A DNA stretch of 64,000 nucleotides from Candidatus Cloacimonadota bacterium (GTDB lineage: Bacteria; Muiribacteriota; UBA6191): contig JAGSHD010000013.1 in assembly GCA_023954715.1 (NCBI GenBank), forward strand, positions 80,936-144,935. The letters run 5' to 3'. Position 1 is the stretch's first letter, and every line of letters starts with the position of its first letter. Positions 1-8,578 of this stretch are shown here, one piece after another. The notes beneath the pieces are model-generated. The model was not told where the DNA came from, did not search any database, and saw nothing but the letters and a program-made list of their open reading frames with translations. The translations under genes and the position numbers were made by a program.

Positions 1-1074
1 CCAATCAATGATTTTGTAATTACTCTTTTAGGTTTTTCTGAGGCAGGGGCTAGTTTTGTACTAAAAAGCTTTGTATCAAACTCAGTAGATCCAGCTAATA
101 TTAACTTTGCCTTTTGGGTATTGCCCACAGTCATCTTCTTTTCATCAATTATGGCTTTGTTATATCATTTTGGTGTAATGCAACCAGTGATTCAAGCTAT
201 CTCTAAAGTAATGCAAAAATTAATGGGTACATCTGGTTCTGAGTCTATGTCTTGTTCAGCTAATATTTTTGTAGGTCAAACAGAAGCACCTTTAATGATT
301 AAGCCTTTTATCGACACCATGACAAAAAGTGAGCTTCATGCTGTAATGGTTGGAGGTTTTGGTACGGTAGCTGGAGGTGTTTTAGCACTATATGTAGGGA
401 TCTTACAAGAAAGTATGCCTAATATTGCAGGACATTTGGCTACGGCATCTGTAATGGCTGCGCCTGGTGCTTTAGTGATTTCTAAAATTTTGTATCCCGA
501 AACCGAAGAGTCAAATACCATGGGTGATATACAATTAGATGTAGAAAGTTTAGATTCAAACTTTATTGAAGCAGCTGCTAGGGGAGCAACTGAAGGTATG
601 CAACTTTTAATTAACATTGTTGCTATGTTGATTGCATTTGTAGCGTTGGTCACTATGTTAGATCAGAGTATTCTTTATGTATCTAAACTGATCAACCCTG
701 CCTCTACTTTTTCTTTTACAAGCTTGCTTGGATATTTGTTTATGCCATTTGCTGCTTTAATGGGTGCTCCTTATCACGAGTGGGCATTGGTAGGTCAGCT
801 ACTTGGTAAAAAGGTAGTTTTAACTGAGCTCTTAGCATATGCAGAAATGTCATCTATGATTAAAGCAGGAACAATATCTGCTAAATCTCAGTTGCTATGT
901 TCGTATGCATTATGTGGTTTTGCTAACTTTGCTAGTATTGGTATTCAAATCGGTGGACTTGGTGCCATGGCTCCAAATCGAAAGAGCGAGCTAGCTACCA
1001 TGGGATTATCTGCCATGTTTGGTGGAATGCTTGTAACTTGTTGTACAGCAACAATAGCTGGAGCATTTTTCTAA
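1..1074 (+). CDS. Concentrative nucleoside transporter (CNT/NupC family), 5' partial
   Basis: The reading frame is open from the first base, so the gene starts outside the window and 357 C-terminal residues are visible. CNT proteins import nucleosides across the inner membrane with a cation gradient. Family signatures seen are a VLPTVIFFSS segment (starting near base 118), a SANIFVGQTEAPLMIKP segment followed by FIDTMTKSELHAVM (about bases 256-350), and a GGFGTVAGGVLALYVG helix. The C-terminal part has the usual hydrophobic helices with an A-N-F-A-S-I-G-I-Q motif near base 925. A strong intrinsic terminator follows. The family call is firm; whether it carries purines, pyrimidines or both cannot be read from the sequence. 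Confidence 0.9.
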   Translation, partial: PINDFVITLLGFSEAGASFVLKSFVSNSVDPANINFAFWVLPTVIFFSSIMALLYHFGVMQPVIQAISKVMQKLMGTSGSESMSCSANIFVGQTEAPLMIKPFIDTMTKSELHAVMVGGFGTVAGGVLALYVGILQESMPNIAGHLATASVMAAPGALVISKILYPETEESNTMGDIQLDVESLDSNFIEAAARGATEGMQLLINIVAMLIAFVALVTMLDQSILYVSKLINPASTFSFTSLLGYLFMPFAALMGAPYHEWALVGQLLGKKVVLTELLAYAEMSSMIKAGTISAKSQLLCSYALCGFANFASIGIQIGGLGAMAPNRKSELATMGLSAMFGGMLVTCCTATIAGAFF

Positions 1075-1093
1075 AATAAACTTATAAGTAAAA

Positions 1094-1129
1094 GCCCTGA
1101 AGCACTGCAAATGTTTTAGGGCTTTTTTT
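1094..1129 (+). terminator. Rho-independent terminator after the nucleoside transporter
   Basis: An 11-bp stem (GCCCTGAAGCA with TGTTTTAGGGC, two G-T pairs) encloses a 7-base loop and is followed by seven T. On the opposite strand the stem is followed by four T, so it may also stop transcription from the MORN genes that converge from the right. Confidence 0.85.
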
Positions 1130-1208
1130 GATACAGATAAAATGGGGACTTAGTTCGTTGGTGTATCTTTTGTTAAATGCTAAATTTAGTCTTCAAAATT
1201 AGTATTAG

Positions 1209-1934
1209 CTACTTTCTTTTAGAATCTCGATAATATGTTGTTCCACCTGTGAATATAGAGCACTTATCTTTTTGAAAAACGCATTCAACATATTTACCAT
1301 CTGTATAGATAATTTTACCAAGTCCATCACGAAGTCCTCTTTTGAAATCTCCTAGGTATTTTTCTCCATTGATATAGTGTAATGTTCCTTTGGTTCTACG
1401 GCCTCTCCAAAAGCTACCCTCATACTTTTGTCCACTTGGCCAAGTCATTGTACCGGTCCCAGCATATTCATCCCATCGAAATTGACCTGTATAGATGATA
1501 CCGTTTTGTTGGGTATGAGTTCCTTGTAGAATCTCGCCATTATTCCAAACTCCGGTTAAAGTTGAGCCGTCAGAGTAAACTAACTTGCCGCTTCCGTGTA
1601 ACTTTCCGAAAGCTACAAACCCTGTATAGTGGTTACCATTGCTCCACTTTTGAGTTCCGCTACCGTGTTGTACACCGTTTGAAAAAACACCCTTAGCACT
1701 TTGCTTAAATTTACCATTTTGATACCAGAATAATGAACCAGACCCATTAGCATAGCCATTTTTACATTGACCTTCATACTTTATTGTTTCATTAGGTAGT
1801 GGGTTAAAGTTTCTAACTTTACACTTGGTTGTTTGGTCTACAATATATACATATTTTTTTTTATCTATTGGGACTACGGTAGCGAAAGTTGTTGAAGATA
1901 GAATGATAGAAGCAATTAGGGTATTGAGTTTCAT
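1209..1934 (-). CDS. Secreted MORN-repeat protein 1
   Basis: The protein starts at the ATG ending at 1934, which has an AAGGAA ribosome site and opens a signal peptide (MKLNTLIASIILSSTTFA). The longer frame upstream has no ribosome site. After the signal the 241-residue protein is a chain of MORN-type repeats of about 22 residues with G-x-G and Y-x-G-x-F/W patterns (NGSGSLFWYQNGKF, HGSGTQKWSNGNHYTGF, HGSGKLVYSDGSTLTGVW, YLGDFKRGLRDGLGK). Four cysteines occur in pairs near both ends (CKVRN, QCKNG, ECVFQKDKC), so disulfides in the periplasm are likely. It lies 23 bp after a paralogue, probably in one transcript. MORN repeats form beta-hairpin arrays that bind proteins or lipids; no specific role can be given. 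Confidence 0.8.
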   Translation of the reverse strand: MKLNTLIASIILSSTTFATVVPIDKKKYVYIVDQTTKCKVRNFNPLPNETIKYEGQCKNGYANGSGSLFWYQNGKFKQSAKGVFSNGVQHGSGTQKWSNGNHYTGFVAFGKLHGSGKLVYSDGSTLTGVWNNGEILQGTHTQQNGIIYTGQFRWDEYAGTGTMTWPSGQKYEGSFWRGRRTKGTLHYINGEKYLGDFKRGLRDGLGKIIYTDGKYVECVFQKDKCSIFTGGTTYYRDSKRK

Positions 1935-1957
1935 TTGATTCCTTGCGTTGACGTGAC

Positions 1958-2647
1958 TTACTTTTGTTTTTGCGAGGATGGGCATTTGCCATTTACAAAA
2001 TTACATTTTAAAACTTTACCACTTTTGAATGTGACGGTACCTTCTCCGTATGCAAGTCCATCTTTAAAGGGTCCTTTATATTGATCCCCATTTGGAAGGT
2101 ATAAAACTCCATGAGTTTGTTTACCTTTTAAAAATTTACCTTTATATCTAACTTTATTTGGCCAAGTAAGTTCACCAAATCCGTCGTAGTTCTCTGACGC
2201 AAACTGCCCAGTATATTTCATACCGTTTTTTAGAAAGTGGGTATCTTTTTTAAGTTCATTATTTTGCCAAACTCCAGCAAGCTTAGACTTGTCTCGCAGT
2301 AGCATCTCACCCTGTCCATGTAAAAGGCCGTTTGATATTGTTCCTCGATACTCCATACCGGTGATCCATCTTCTAGAGCCTTTGCCGTGGAGTAGTCCAT
2401 TTAAAAATGTACCCTTGTCCTCATGATCAAAAATACAATATTCATACCATCTGACGCTTCTTTGGCCGTTGACATATCCATTTTTACATTTTCCGGAGTA
2501 TTCAATACTCTGGCCTTTTATAGGTTTTAATTTTTTGACTTTGCACTTTGATTCTTTATCTATCATGTAATCAAGGGTGTTCTGTGATGAGGTAAAGATT
2601 GATGGCGTTAATATGACGCTTAGTAATAATACTAATTTTAGTTTCAT
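1958..2647 (-). CDS. Secreted MORN-repeat protein 2
   Basis: This is a paralogue of the next gene on the minus strand, with the same plan: signal peptide (MKLKLVLLLSVILTPSIF), a K-C-K-V-K-K-L segment, a KCKNGYVNG cysteine site, then MORN repeats (HGKGSRRWITGMEYRG, HGQGEMLLRDKSKLAGVW, YDGFGELTWPNKVRYKG, YGEGTVTFKSG) and a C-terminal KCNFVNGKC. The start at 2647 is chosen because AGGAAT lies at the right distance and the signal peptide begins there. The gene starts only ten bases beyond the T-run of the pgk terminator, so its own promoter must overlap that hairpin or it depends on read-through. It looks like a recent tandem duplication. Confidence 0.8.
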   Translation of the reverse strand: MKLKLVLLLSVILTPSIFTSSQNTLDYMIDKESKCKVKKLKPIKGQSIEYSGKCKNGYVNGQRSVRWYEYCIFDHEDKGTFLNGLLHGKGSRRWITGMEYRGTISNGLLHGQGEMLLRDKSKLAGVWQNNELKKDTHFLKNGMKYTGQFASENYDGFGELTWPNKVRYKGKFLKGKQTHGVLYLPNGDQYKGPFKDGLAYGEGTVTFKSGKVLKCNFVNGKCPSSQKQK

Positions 2648-2656
2648 ATAATTCCT

Positions 2657-2697
2657 AAAAAAAACACCCCTAAATATTATCATATAAAGGGGTTTTT
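2657..2697 (-). terminator. Rho-independent terminator of pgk
   Basis: Read on the minus strand, AACCCCT pairs with AGGGGTG around an AT-rich 16-base loop and is followed by a run of T (about 2666 down to 2657). The run ends ten bases before the ATG of the next gene on the same strand. Confidence 0.7.
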
Positions 2698-2714
2698 GAT
2701 GGGTTATTTATAGT

Positions 2715-3887
2715 TTAAGATAAAGCTTCGATTCCGGGAAGAATTTTACCTTCTAAAAACTCAAGACTAGCGCCACCACCAGTGGAAATATGATCCATTT
2801 TATCCTCATATCCCATTTGTGTAACTGCGGCAACAGAGTCGCCTCCACCAACAATCGTTTTTGAATTTAGTACAGCCATTGTTTCACATACAACTTTGGT
2901 ACCTGATGCATAATCAGCAATTTCAAAAATCCCCATAGGGCCATTCCATAAAACCGTTTTAGCAGATTTTAGTAGGTCGCAATATTGCTTTTCTGTTTCA
3001 GAGCCAATATCAACTCCCATTGTTCCTTTTGGAATAGAGTTAACAGATACGTTTTGTGTCCCTGAACTTTCTTTAATTTCAGAAGTAACTCGTACATCAC
3101 TAGGAAGTACTAGTTTGTTTGGAAACTCTGCCATGATGCTTTTGGCATTTTCTAAAAAATCATCTTCACAAAGTGAGTTACCAATATCTAAACCCTGTGC
3201 TTTATAAAAGGTGAAGATCATTCCTCCACCAAGTAGTACTTTATCTGATTTTTCGAGTAGGCTTTTTAGCACTGTAAGTTTACTTGAGACTTTACTACCC
3301 CCAAGAAGAGTAATGAGAGGTTTATCTGGTGCAGTCAAAACTCCTCCTAGATACTCAATCTCTTTTTCAAGTAATAATCCAGGAGCACCGGGTAATAAAG
3401 TAGCAATTTGATAGGTGGATGCATGGGCTCTATGGGCTGTACCAAAGGCATCGTTTACATAAAATTGAGCATGTTTAGAGAGTTTTTTAGCAAAATCAAG
3501 ATCATTGGCTGTTTCTTCACTGTAAAAACGTAGGTTTTCGAGTAAAATAATACATTTTTCGCCTTTATGATCATTAACGGCTTTATCCACAGACTCACCG
3601 ATGCAATCATTAACAAAGTAAACAGGAGAGGAAACTAGCTCATTCAGTCTTTTAGCGACGGGCTCAAGACTAAGATCTTTATTGATTTTACCTTTTGGTC
3701 GGCCTAAATGGGATGATAAAAGGATCGTACAACCTTTGTCGAGTAAAAATTGTAGAGTAGGAATGCTTTTAATAATCCTTGTTTCATCACTAATGACTTT
3801 GTCGTTTAAGGGTACATTGAGATCTGCTCTAACGAAAACGACACTATTGCTTAATTCAAGAGTATCTAAGGTGTTTTTGGTTTTCAT
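2715..3887 (-). CDS. pgk: Phosphoglycerate kinase
   Basis: Phosphoglycerate kinase transfers the acyl phosphate of 1,3-bisphosphoglycerate to ADP in glycolysis, and works in the cytosol. The 390-residue length is typical. Substrate-site motifs are VRADLNVPL near the N-terminus, SSHLGRPKG, LLENLRFY and VNDAFGTAHRAHAST. The hinge and nucleotide half shows LLGGSKVSSKL, VLWNGPMGIFE, GGGDSVAAV and STGGGASLEFLEG. The start at 3887 follows a GGAGA site; the 22 codons upstream have no pgk similarity. It is monocistronic at its 5' end (the next gene is divergent) and ends at a clear terminator. Confidence 0.97.
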   Translation of the reverse strand: MKTKNTLDTLELSNSVVFVRADLNVPLNDKVISDETRIIKSIPTLQFLLDKGCTILLSSHLGRPKGKINKDLSLEPVAKRLNELVSSPVYFVNDCIGESVDKAVNDHKGEKCIILLENLRFYSEETANDLDFAKKLSKHAQFYVNDAFGTAHRAHASTYQIATLLPGAPGLLLEKEIEYLGGVLTAPDKPLITLLGGSKVSSKLTVLKSLLEKSDKVLLGGGMIFTFYKAQGLDIGNSLCEDDFLENAKSIMAEFPNKLVLPSDVRVTSEIKESSGTQNVSVNSIPKGTMGVDIGSETEKQYCDLLKSAKTVLWNGPMGIFEIADYASGTKVVCETMAVLNSKTIVGGGDSVAAVTQMGYEDKMDHISTGGGASLEFLEGKILPGIEALS

Positions 3888-4086
3888 TTTTTCTCCATAT
3901 ATAATTACGATGCTTGTTGTTTGCAGTATACTCCACTCTAATAAACAACACAATCAGGCATTTGTGATTAAAAACTCTTTAAAAGATTGACAGCAGAAAA
4001 TATATGATTAGAATTCAGAGTTTTAAAATAAAAAAAATCATATTTTATGAGAGTGCAAATTAAAATATCAATTTAAAGAGGATAGT

Positions 4087-6276
4087 ATGGAAGAGAAAAA
4101 AGGCTTATCGCCATTAGCTTACGAAGTTATTGATGGAGATGAATACCCACCATTCGTTCCGGCAGAAGAAAATATGCCAGAGCTGACAATGAAAGCGATC
4201 GTCATCGGTGCTTTGATTGGTGCAGTTTTTGGTGCAGCAAATGCTTATTTGGGATTAAGAGTCGGTTTAACTGTATCAGCGTCAATTCCGGCGGCTGTAA
4301 TGGCAGTAGCTATTTTTAAAGTTCTAAGAAATGGGACTTTGCTTGAGACAAACATGGTGCAAACAATAGGTTCAGCTGGAGAGTCTTTAGCAGCTGGTGT
4401 GTGTTTTACGATCCCTGCATTTTTCTTGTTTGGTTTAAATCCATCGCAGTTTCAGATTGTAATCGTATCCATTTTGGGTGGAGTCATGGGTGTCTTGTTC
4501 ATGATTCCTCTCAGAAAGTACTTGATTGTTAAAGAGCACGGTAAATTACCATATCCAGAAGGAACAGCTTGTGCAGAGGTTTTGATAGCCGGCCAAGGTG
4601 ATGTTTCTAGAGCTAAGCCATTATTTTATGGAATGGGGCTTGGTGGTTTATATCAATTCTTCATGAATAGCGATACTTTAGCCATGTGGGCAAAAGGCCC
4701 AGAGATTCACTTTAAAGCCATGTCAGAAAAGTTCTCAGGTATGCTTTTAGCAGCAGAAATAACCCCTGAGCTATTGGGTGTTGGATATATTGTGGGTCCA
4801 AGAATCGCGGCGATTATGTTTGCTGGTGGTTTACTTGGTTGGTTTGTGATGATACCAATGATCATGATGTTTGGACAATATATTGATGTTGCTATTTATC
4901 CTGAAACTACAACTGCTTTAAAAGACATGACTGAGTGGGAAATTTGGTCTAAGTATGTACGTTATGTAGGTGCTGGTGGTGTTGCTTTTGCTGGTATATT
5001 CTCATTAATAAAGTCTATTCCTGTAATTATTCAAAGTTTTTCAGCTGGAATTAAGGGTTTAGCATCAGGGTCTAATAAAGAAGAAAAACGTACTCAACAA
5101 GATTTACCAATGAACTTTATATTGTTTGGCTCACTAGCTTTGGCAGTAGCTATTGCAGTTTATCTATGTTCTACAGTGTTTCAATCAAATTTAATGGCAG
5201 GTGGAATAGCGGCTGTACTAGTAGTTGTTTTCTCCTTCTTTTTTGTAACTGTTTCATCAAGAATCGTTGGTTTGTTAGGATCTTCTTCTAATCCAATTTC
5301 TGGTATGACGATCGCTACACTTATTTTAACTTGTATTGCATTTTTAGCTGCTGGTTTAGGTGGAATGGAAAATGTAAGCATTGCAGTTTTGAGTGTCGGT
5401 GCTTTTGTTTGTATCGCAGCAGCAATTGCGGGTGATACTTCTCAAGATTTAAAAACTGGTTTTTTAGCGGGAGCTACCCCAAAAAAGCAACAAATAGGTG
5501 AGTTTATAGGAGTGATTGCAGCAGGTCTTACCATGGGATCTGTAATGTATCTTTTAAAAGATGGAATTGTCTCTGGTGAATACCCAGCTCCTCAAGCAAA
5601 TTTAATGAAAATTGTGGTTGAAGGTGTAATGGGAGATAGCTTACCTTGGGCATTAGTTATGGCAGGAGTCTTTGTTGCTATTTTTATTGAAATGCTGGGG
5701 ATAAATTCTCTTGCATTTGCGGTAGGGCTTTATTTACCAATGTCTTTGTCGGTGCCAATTATGATTGGTGGATTGATTAGACTATGGATTGATTCTTCGA
5801 CTAAGGATCCAAAGCAAGAGGATAGACGAGAGTCTGGAGTGTTGTATTGTTCTGGATTAATCGCGGGAGCTGCATTGGTTGGATTGCTGATTGCAGGAAT
5901 GATTTCTATGAGAAATGATTACAGTTTGGCAGAGTCAATAAATAAAGCGCTAAAAGGTCCTGGAATTGTTTTTTCTGATTCAACAAATAAAAGCTTAAAA
6001 GTAGATAAAAAAGATGTGAGTGGTAAATACGACTCTACTAATTTACAGTTTAAAGACGAGACTGAAGTCAAAAAGGTCTATGTACAATGGACAGCTGATG
6101 GCAAAACTCATAATCAATCTTTAGATGTTAAGAAGTGGGATAAAAAATGGGTAAAGGTAAGTGGTGATAAATTAGACGTTTCATCACAAGTACCACACGC
6201 TGAAAATAAAGGTATTTTTGCCTTCTTGCTTCTTGCCCTGTCGTTAGTATGGATTGTGCGTCCAGTGAAAGAGTAA
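4087..6276 (+). CDS. OPT-family oligopeptide/metal-chelate transporter
   Basis: A 729-residue polytopic inner-membrane protein. The N-terminal PPFVPAEENMPELTMKAIVIGALIG-type start, the ANAYLGLRVGLTVSASIPAAV helix, the QTIGSAGESLAAG segment, LPYPEGTACAEVL and AGDTSQDLKTGFLAGATPKKQQ are hallmarks of the bacterial OPT family (TIGR00733 type). These move short peptides or metal chelates with protons. About 14 to 16 hydrophobic segments are visible. Between the last two segments (residues about 620-705) there is a soluble Lys/Asp-rich insert (KVYVQWTADGKTHNQSLDV), larger than in most family members. The start has a GAGGATAGT ribosome site. It is a single-gene unit with a strong terminator. The substrate is unknown. 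Confidence 0.9.
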   Translation: MEEKKGLSPLAYEVIDGDEYPPFVPAEENMPELTMKAIVIGALIGAVFGAANAYLGLRVGLTVSASIPAAVMAVAIFKVLRNGTLLETNMVQTIGSAGESLAAGVCFTIPAFFLFGLNPSQFQIVIVSILGGVMGVLFMIPLRKYLIVKEHGKLPYPEGTACAEVLIAGQGDVSRAKPLFYGMGLGGLYQFFMNSDTLAMWAKGPEIHFKAMSEKFSGMLLAAEITPELLGVGYIVGPRIAAIMFAGGLLGWFVMIPMIMMFGQYIDVAIYPETTTALKDMTEWEIWSKYVRYVGAGGVAFAGIFSLIKSIPVIIQSFSAGIKGLASGSNKEEKRTQQDLPMNFILFGSLALAVAIAVYLCSTVFQSNLMAGGIAAVLVVVFSFFFVTVSSRIVGLLGSSSNPISGMTIATLILTCIAFLAAGLGGMENVSIAVLSVGAFVCIAAAIAGDTSQDLKTGFLAGATPKKQQIGEFIGVIAAGLTMGSVMYLLKDGIVSGEYPAPQANLMKIVVEGVMGDSLPWALVMAGVFVAIFIEMLGINSLAFAVGLYLPMSLSVPIMIGGLIRLWIDSSTKDPKQEDRRESGVLYCSGLIAGAALVGLLIAGMISMRNDYSLAESINKALKGPGIVFSDSTNKSLKVDKKDVSGKYDSTNLQFKDETEVKKVYVQWTADGKTHNQSLDVKKWDKKWVKVSGDKLDVSSQVPHAENKGIFAFLLLALSLVWIVRPVKE

Positions 6277-6307
6277 AATCTTTTCAACTAATTACATGAT
6301 AAAAATA

Positions 6308-6342
6308 AAACCCCTACAATTTTTTGTGGGGGTTTCTTTTTT
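6308..6342 (+). terminator. Strong bidirectional-looking terminator after the OPT gene
   Basis: A 12-bp stem (AAACCCCTACAA with TTGTGGGGGTTT, one T-G pair) with a TTTT loop is followed by CTTTTTT. The reverse strand also has a T-rich run after the stem. Confidence 0.9.
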
Positions 6343-6453
6343 AAGAGACAATCAATTGCTATATGTTCAGCCATAATTGTTTTTTGTTATATGGAAAATC
6401 AAAAAAATTTATCAAAACTATGTTTTGAATAAGATGAGTATCATGAAAAGTAC

Positions 6454-6475
6454 AAAGCCCATTAACGTGGGGTTT
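6454..6475 (-). terminator. Possible weak terminator of the small 6.5-kb gene
   Basis: AAAGCCCA and TGGGGTTT can pair with one G-G mismatch around TTAACG. On the minus strand the hairpin lies about 60 bases after the stop of the small gene and is followed by an interrupted T-rich stretch. The signal is weak. Confidence 0.3.
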
Positions 6476-6536
6476 TATTCAGTAAACAATTGTAAAGCCA
6501 TTTATATATAGAATGTCAGTAGATTTTTTACATGGA

Positions 6537-6749
6537 TTAGAAGCAAGTACTGTAATAAGACTCTAGGAGTTCATCATTTGCTTGAATGATTTTGTAGTCA
6601 TCCCCTAAATGATGCGTAGTTTTAAAACAGTTAGCTTGTTGTATGGAGCTAAAGATTTTATACGGAGAATTTAGTTTTCCGTAATAGAGTGAAGAAGACT
6701 TTCCAAGTTGTAGTAAGTAAGTAATTGTGTTTTTTTGAAATTCAGTCAT
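6537..6749 (-). CDS. Small orphan protein, 70 residues
   Basis: I do not recognise a family. The ATG ending at 6749 has a GGAG site eight bases upstream, which supports translation and is better than the GTG two codons before it. The product has no signal peptide or membrane segment. It is rich in Tyr, Ser and Lys, with two Cys (QANCFKTTHH and the terminal TCF) and a histidine pair, so metal or redox chemistry is possible but not shown. A perfect dyad lies 24 bp upstream of the start, which argues for a regulated real gene. It stands alone between two plus-strand transcription units. Confidence 0.55.
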   Translation of the reverse strand: MTEFQKNTITYLLQLGKSSSLYYGKLNSPYKIFSSIQQANCFKTTHHLGDDYKIIQANDELLESYYSTCF

Positions 6750-6772
6750 GATCACATCTCCATATACTAAAT

Positions 6773-6790
6773 GTTACATATAAATGTAAC
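6773..6790. promoter_or_regulatory. 18-bp dyad, operator-like
   Basis: GTTACAT-ATAA-ATGTAAC is a perfect 7-bp inverted repeat with a four-base centre. It lies just upstream of the 70-residue gene and has no T-run, so a regulator-binding site is more likely than a terminator. Confidence 0.45.
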
Positions 6791-7132
6791 GAGTTTATCA
6801 ATAATTAAAGATTAACTTTTATTTTAAGTCCGTCTTACTGTCAGTATTTAAAGTTCAATAATTAAAAGGCTATAATATAATTATGAAACACTTCTAAAAA
6901 GTGTCAATGGCTTTTTAACTTTTTTTATTAGTTTTATGAACTTACTTTAAATAAAAATCGATTAATGATAAGAATAGGCATAAAACAAAAAGTGATAGAG
7001 TTTCGTTGTTTATTGACTAAAACAAGGCACTTTTACAATAGTTTCAACATATTAAATGTAGTTAGCTATTAATATAGCCCCGTACAATAAAGATTATCTT
7101 TTTAGGAATGGGACTAATATATAAGGATAGAA
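6791..7132. other. Gene-free AT-rich region upstream of tldD
   Basis: No open frame of note. A good -10 box TATAAT lies at 6871-6876 on the plus strand with only a poor -35 (TTTAAA at 6847-6852, 18-bp spacing), about 255 bases before tldD. A small inverted repeat (ACACTT/AAGTGT) lies near 6890-6905. The tldD ribosome site AAGGATAG ends just before 7133. Confidence 0.4.
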
Positions 7133-8578
7133 ATGAAGATTTTATTAAAAAAAGCAATTGACTTGGCTTTATCGATGGGGGCAGATTATGCAGACATACG
7201 ATATAGCAAATTTGATTCTGAGAGTATATCAGTTAAAAACGGACAAGTTCAAGGGGTAGACTACCATAGTGATTATGGTGTTGGTATCCGAGTTCTTTGT
7301 GGTGGGGCATGGGGTTTTGCATCCAATCCAGACCTTGATGATAGCGTTCGGATGGAGACGGTGGTTAAAAGAGCTGTAGATTTAGCCAAGGCATCTAATA
7401 AAGTCTCTGGAAACAACATCGAATTAGCAAAAAAAGAATCTGTGGAAGATGAGTGGGCATCTAAATTTGAAGTTGATCCTTTTACAGTTCCTCTTGAAGA
7501 AAAGTTAGAGCTGCTGATGAAGTGTTGCGAAGAAATGTCTAAAGTTAGTGGTGTTGCAATTACTAATGGTGGATTAGACTTTATTAGAGAAGACCGCCTA
7601 TATATGGATACAGAAGGTAGTGAAATATCTCAAAAGTTTGTTCAATCAGGTGGAGGGATTTCTTGTATGTCACTATTAGGAGGAGAAGTTCAGCAGCGTT
7701 CTTACCCAAGTGCACATCGAGGAAACCATAATATGGCTGGGTACGAGTTTATTAAGGAGATGGACTTTCTACAAGAGGCCCCTAGGCTAGCCAAAGAAGT
7801 TGTAGAATTGCATAAAGCTATATTATGTCCTACAGAAAAGATGGACATCATATTGGGTGGATCTCAGTTAGTATTGCAAGTACACGAATCATGTGGGCAT
7901 GCTGTTGAGTTAGACAGAGTGTTAGGTTATGAAGCAAACTTTGCTGGTACAAGTTTCTTAACTCTAGATAAATGGAAAAACTACACCTATGGCTCTAAGA
8001 AGGTTAACCTAGTTCAAGACGGTACAACTACTAGAGCTATTGGCAGTGCAAAATATGATGATGAGGGTGTAGCTTGTACTAAATCTGATTTAGTGAAAGA
8101 TGGCGAATTTGTTGGATACTTAAAGTCTAGAGATTCTGCTAAATTTGAGAATGGCGTATCCAATGGAGCTTGTCGTGCTCAAGGTTGGTATAACGTTCCC
8201 ATCGTTAGAATGACAAACGTACATTTGCTTCCGGGTAACGAAACTCTAGATGAGTTAATTACATCTACCAAACGCGGTATATTCATGTGTGAGAATCGTT
8301 CTTGGTCTATTGATGATAAGCGCTGGAACTTTCAATTTGGGTCTGAACTTGGCTGGATGATAGAGAACGGAAAAATCACTGGCATGGTCAAAAATCCGAC
8401 TTATACTGGTATCACCCCTGAGTTTTGGGGAAACTGTGAAGGTGTAGCTTCTAAAGATGAATGGAAAGTTTGGGGTACACCAAATTGTGGTAAGGGACAG
8501 CCTATGCAGGTTATTCGAGTTGGTCACGGAGTTTCGTACGCGAAATTTAAAGATGTAAAAGTAGGAGTATCGAAATGA
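7133..8578 (+). CDS. tldD: TldD-family metalloprotease subunit
   Basis: TldD is the metal-carrying half of the TldD/TldE protease, which in enterobacteria trims peptides such as the microcin B17 precursor and degrades the CcdA antitoxin inside a closed barrel. The 481 residues have the conserved HExxxH site (HESCGH, residues 251-256), followed by ELDRVLGYEANFAGTSF, and a C-terminal GTPNCGKGQPMQ segment typical of the family. The N-terminal part (ADYADIRYS, GVGIRVLCGGAWGFAS) is also canonical. The start follows AAGGATAG. The stop overlaps the start of pmbA by four bases (ATGA), so the subunits are made together. Confidence 0.95.
   Translation: MKILLKKAIDLALSMGADYADIRYSKFDSESISVKNGQVQGVDYHSDYGVGIRVLCGGAWGFASNPDLDDSVRMETVVKRAVDLAKASNKVSGNNIELAKKESVEDEWASKFEVDPFTVPLEEKLELLMKCCEEMSKVSGVAITNGGLDFIREDRLYMDTEGSEISQKFVQSGGGISCMSLLGGEVQQRSYPSAHRGNHNMAGYEFIKEMDFLQEAPRLAKEVVELHKAILCPTEKMDIILGGSQLVLQVHESCGHAVELDRVLGYEANFAGTSFLTLDKWKNYTYGSKKVNLVQDGTTTRAIGSAKYDDEGVACTKSDLVKDGEFVGYLKSRDSAKFENGVSNGACRAQGWYNVPIVRMTNVHLLPGNETLDELITSTKRGIFMCENRSWSIDDKRWNFQFGSELGWMIENGKITGMVKNPTYTGITPEFWGNCEGVASKDEWKVWGTPNCGKGQPMQVIRVGHGVSYAKFKDVKVGVSK

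Noticed and set aside
3682..3990. Plus-strand frame over the pgk start
   Set aside because: Shadow of pgk; no family similarity and it opens inside a firmly identified gene.
3987..4004. TTGACA upstream of the OPT gene
   Set aside because: A perfect -35 box, but no acceptable -10 at 16 to 18 bases (AGAATT only); the TATGAT nearby has wrong spacing.
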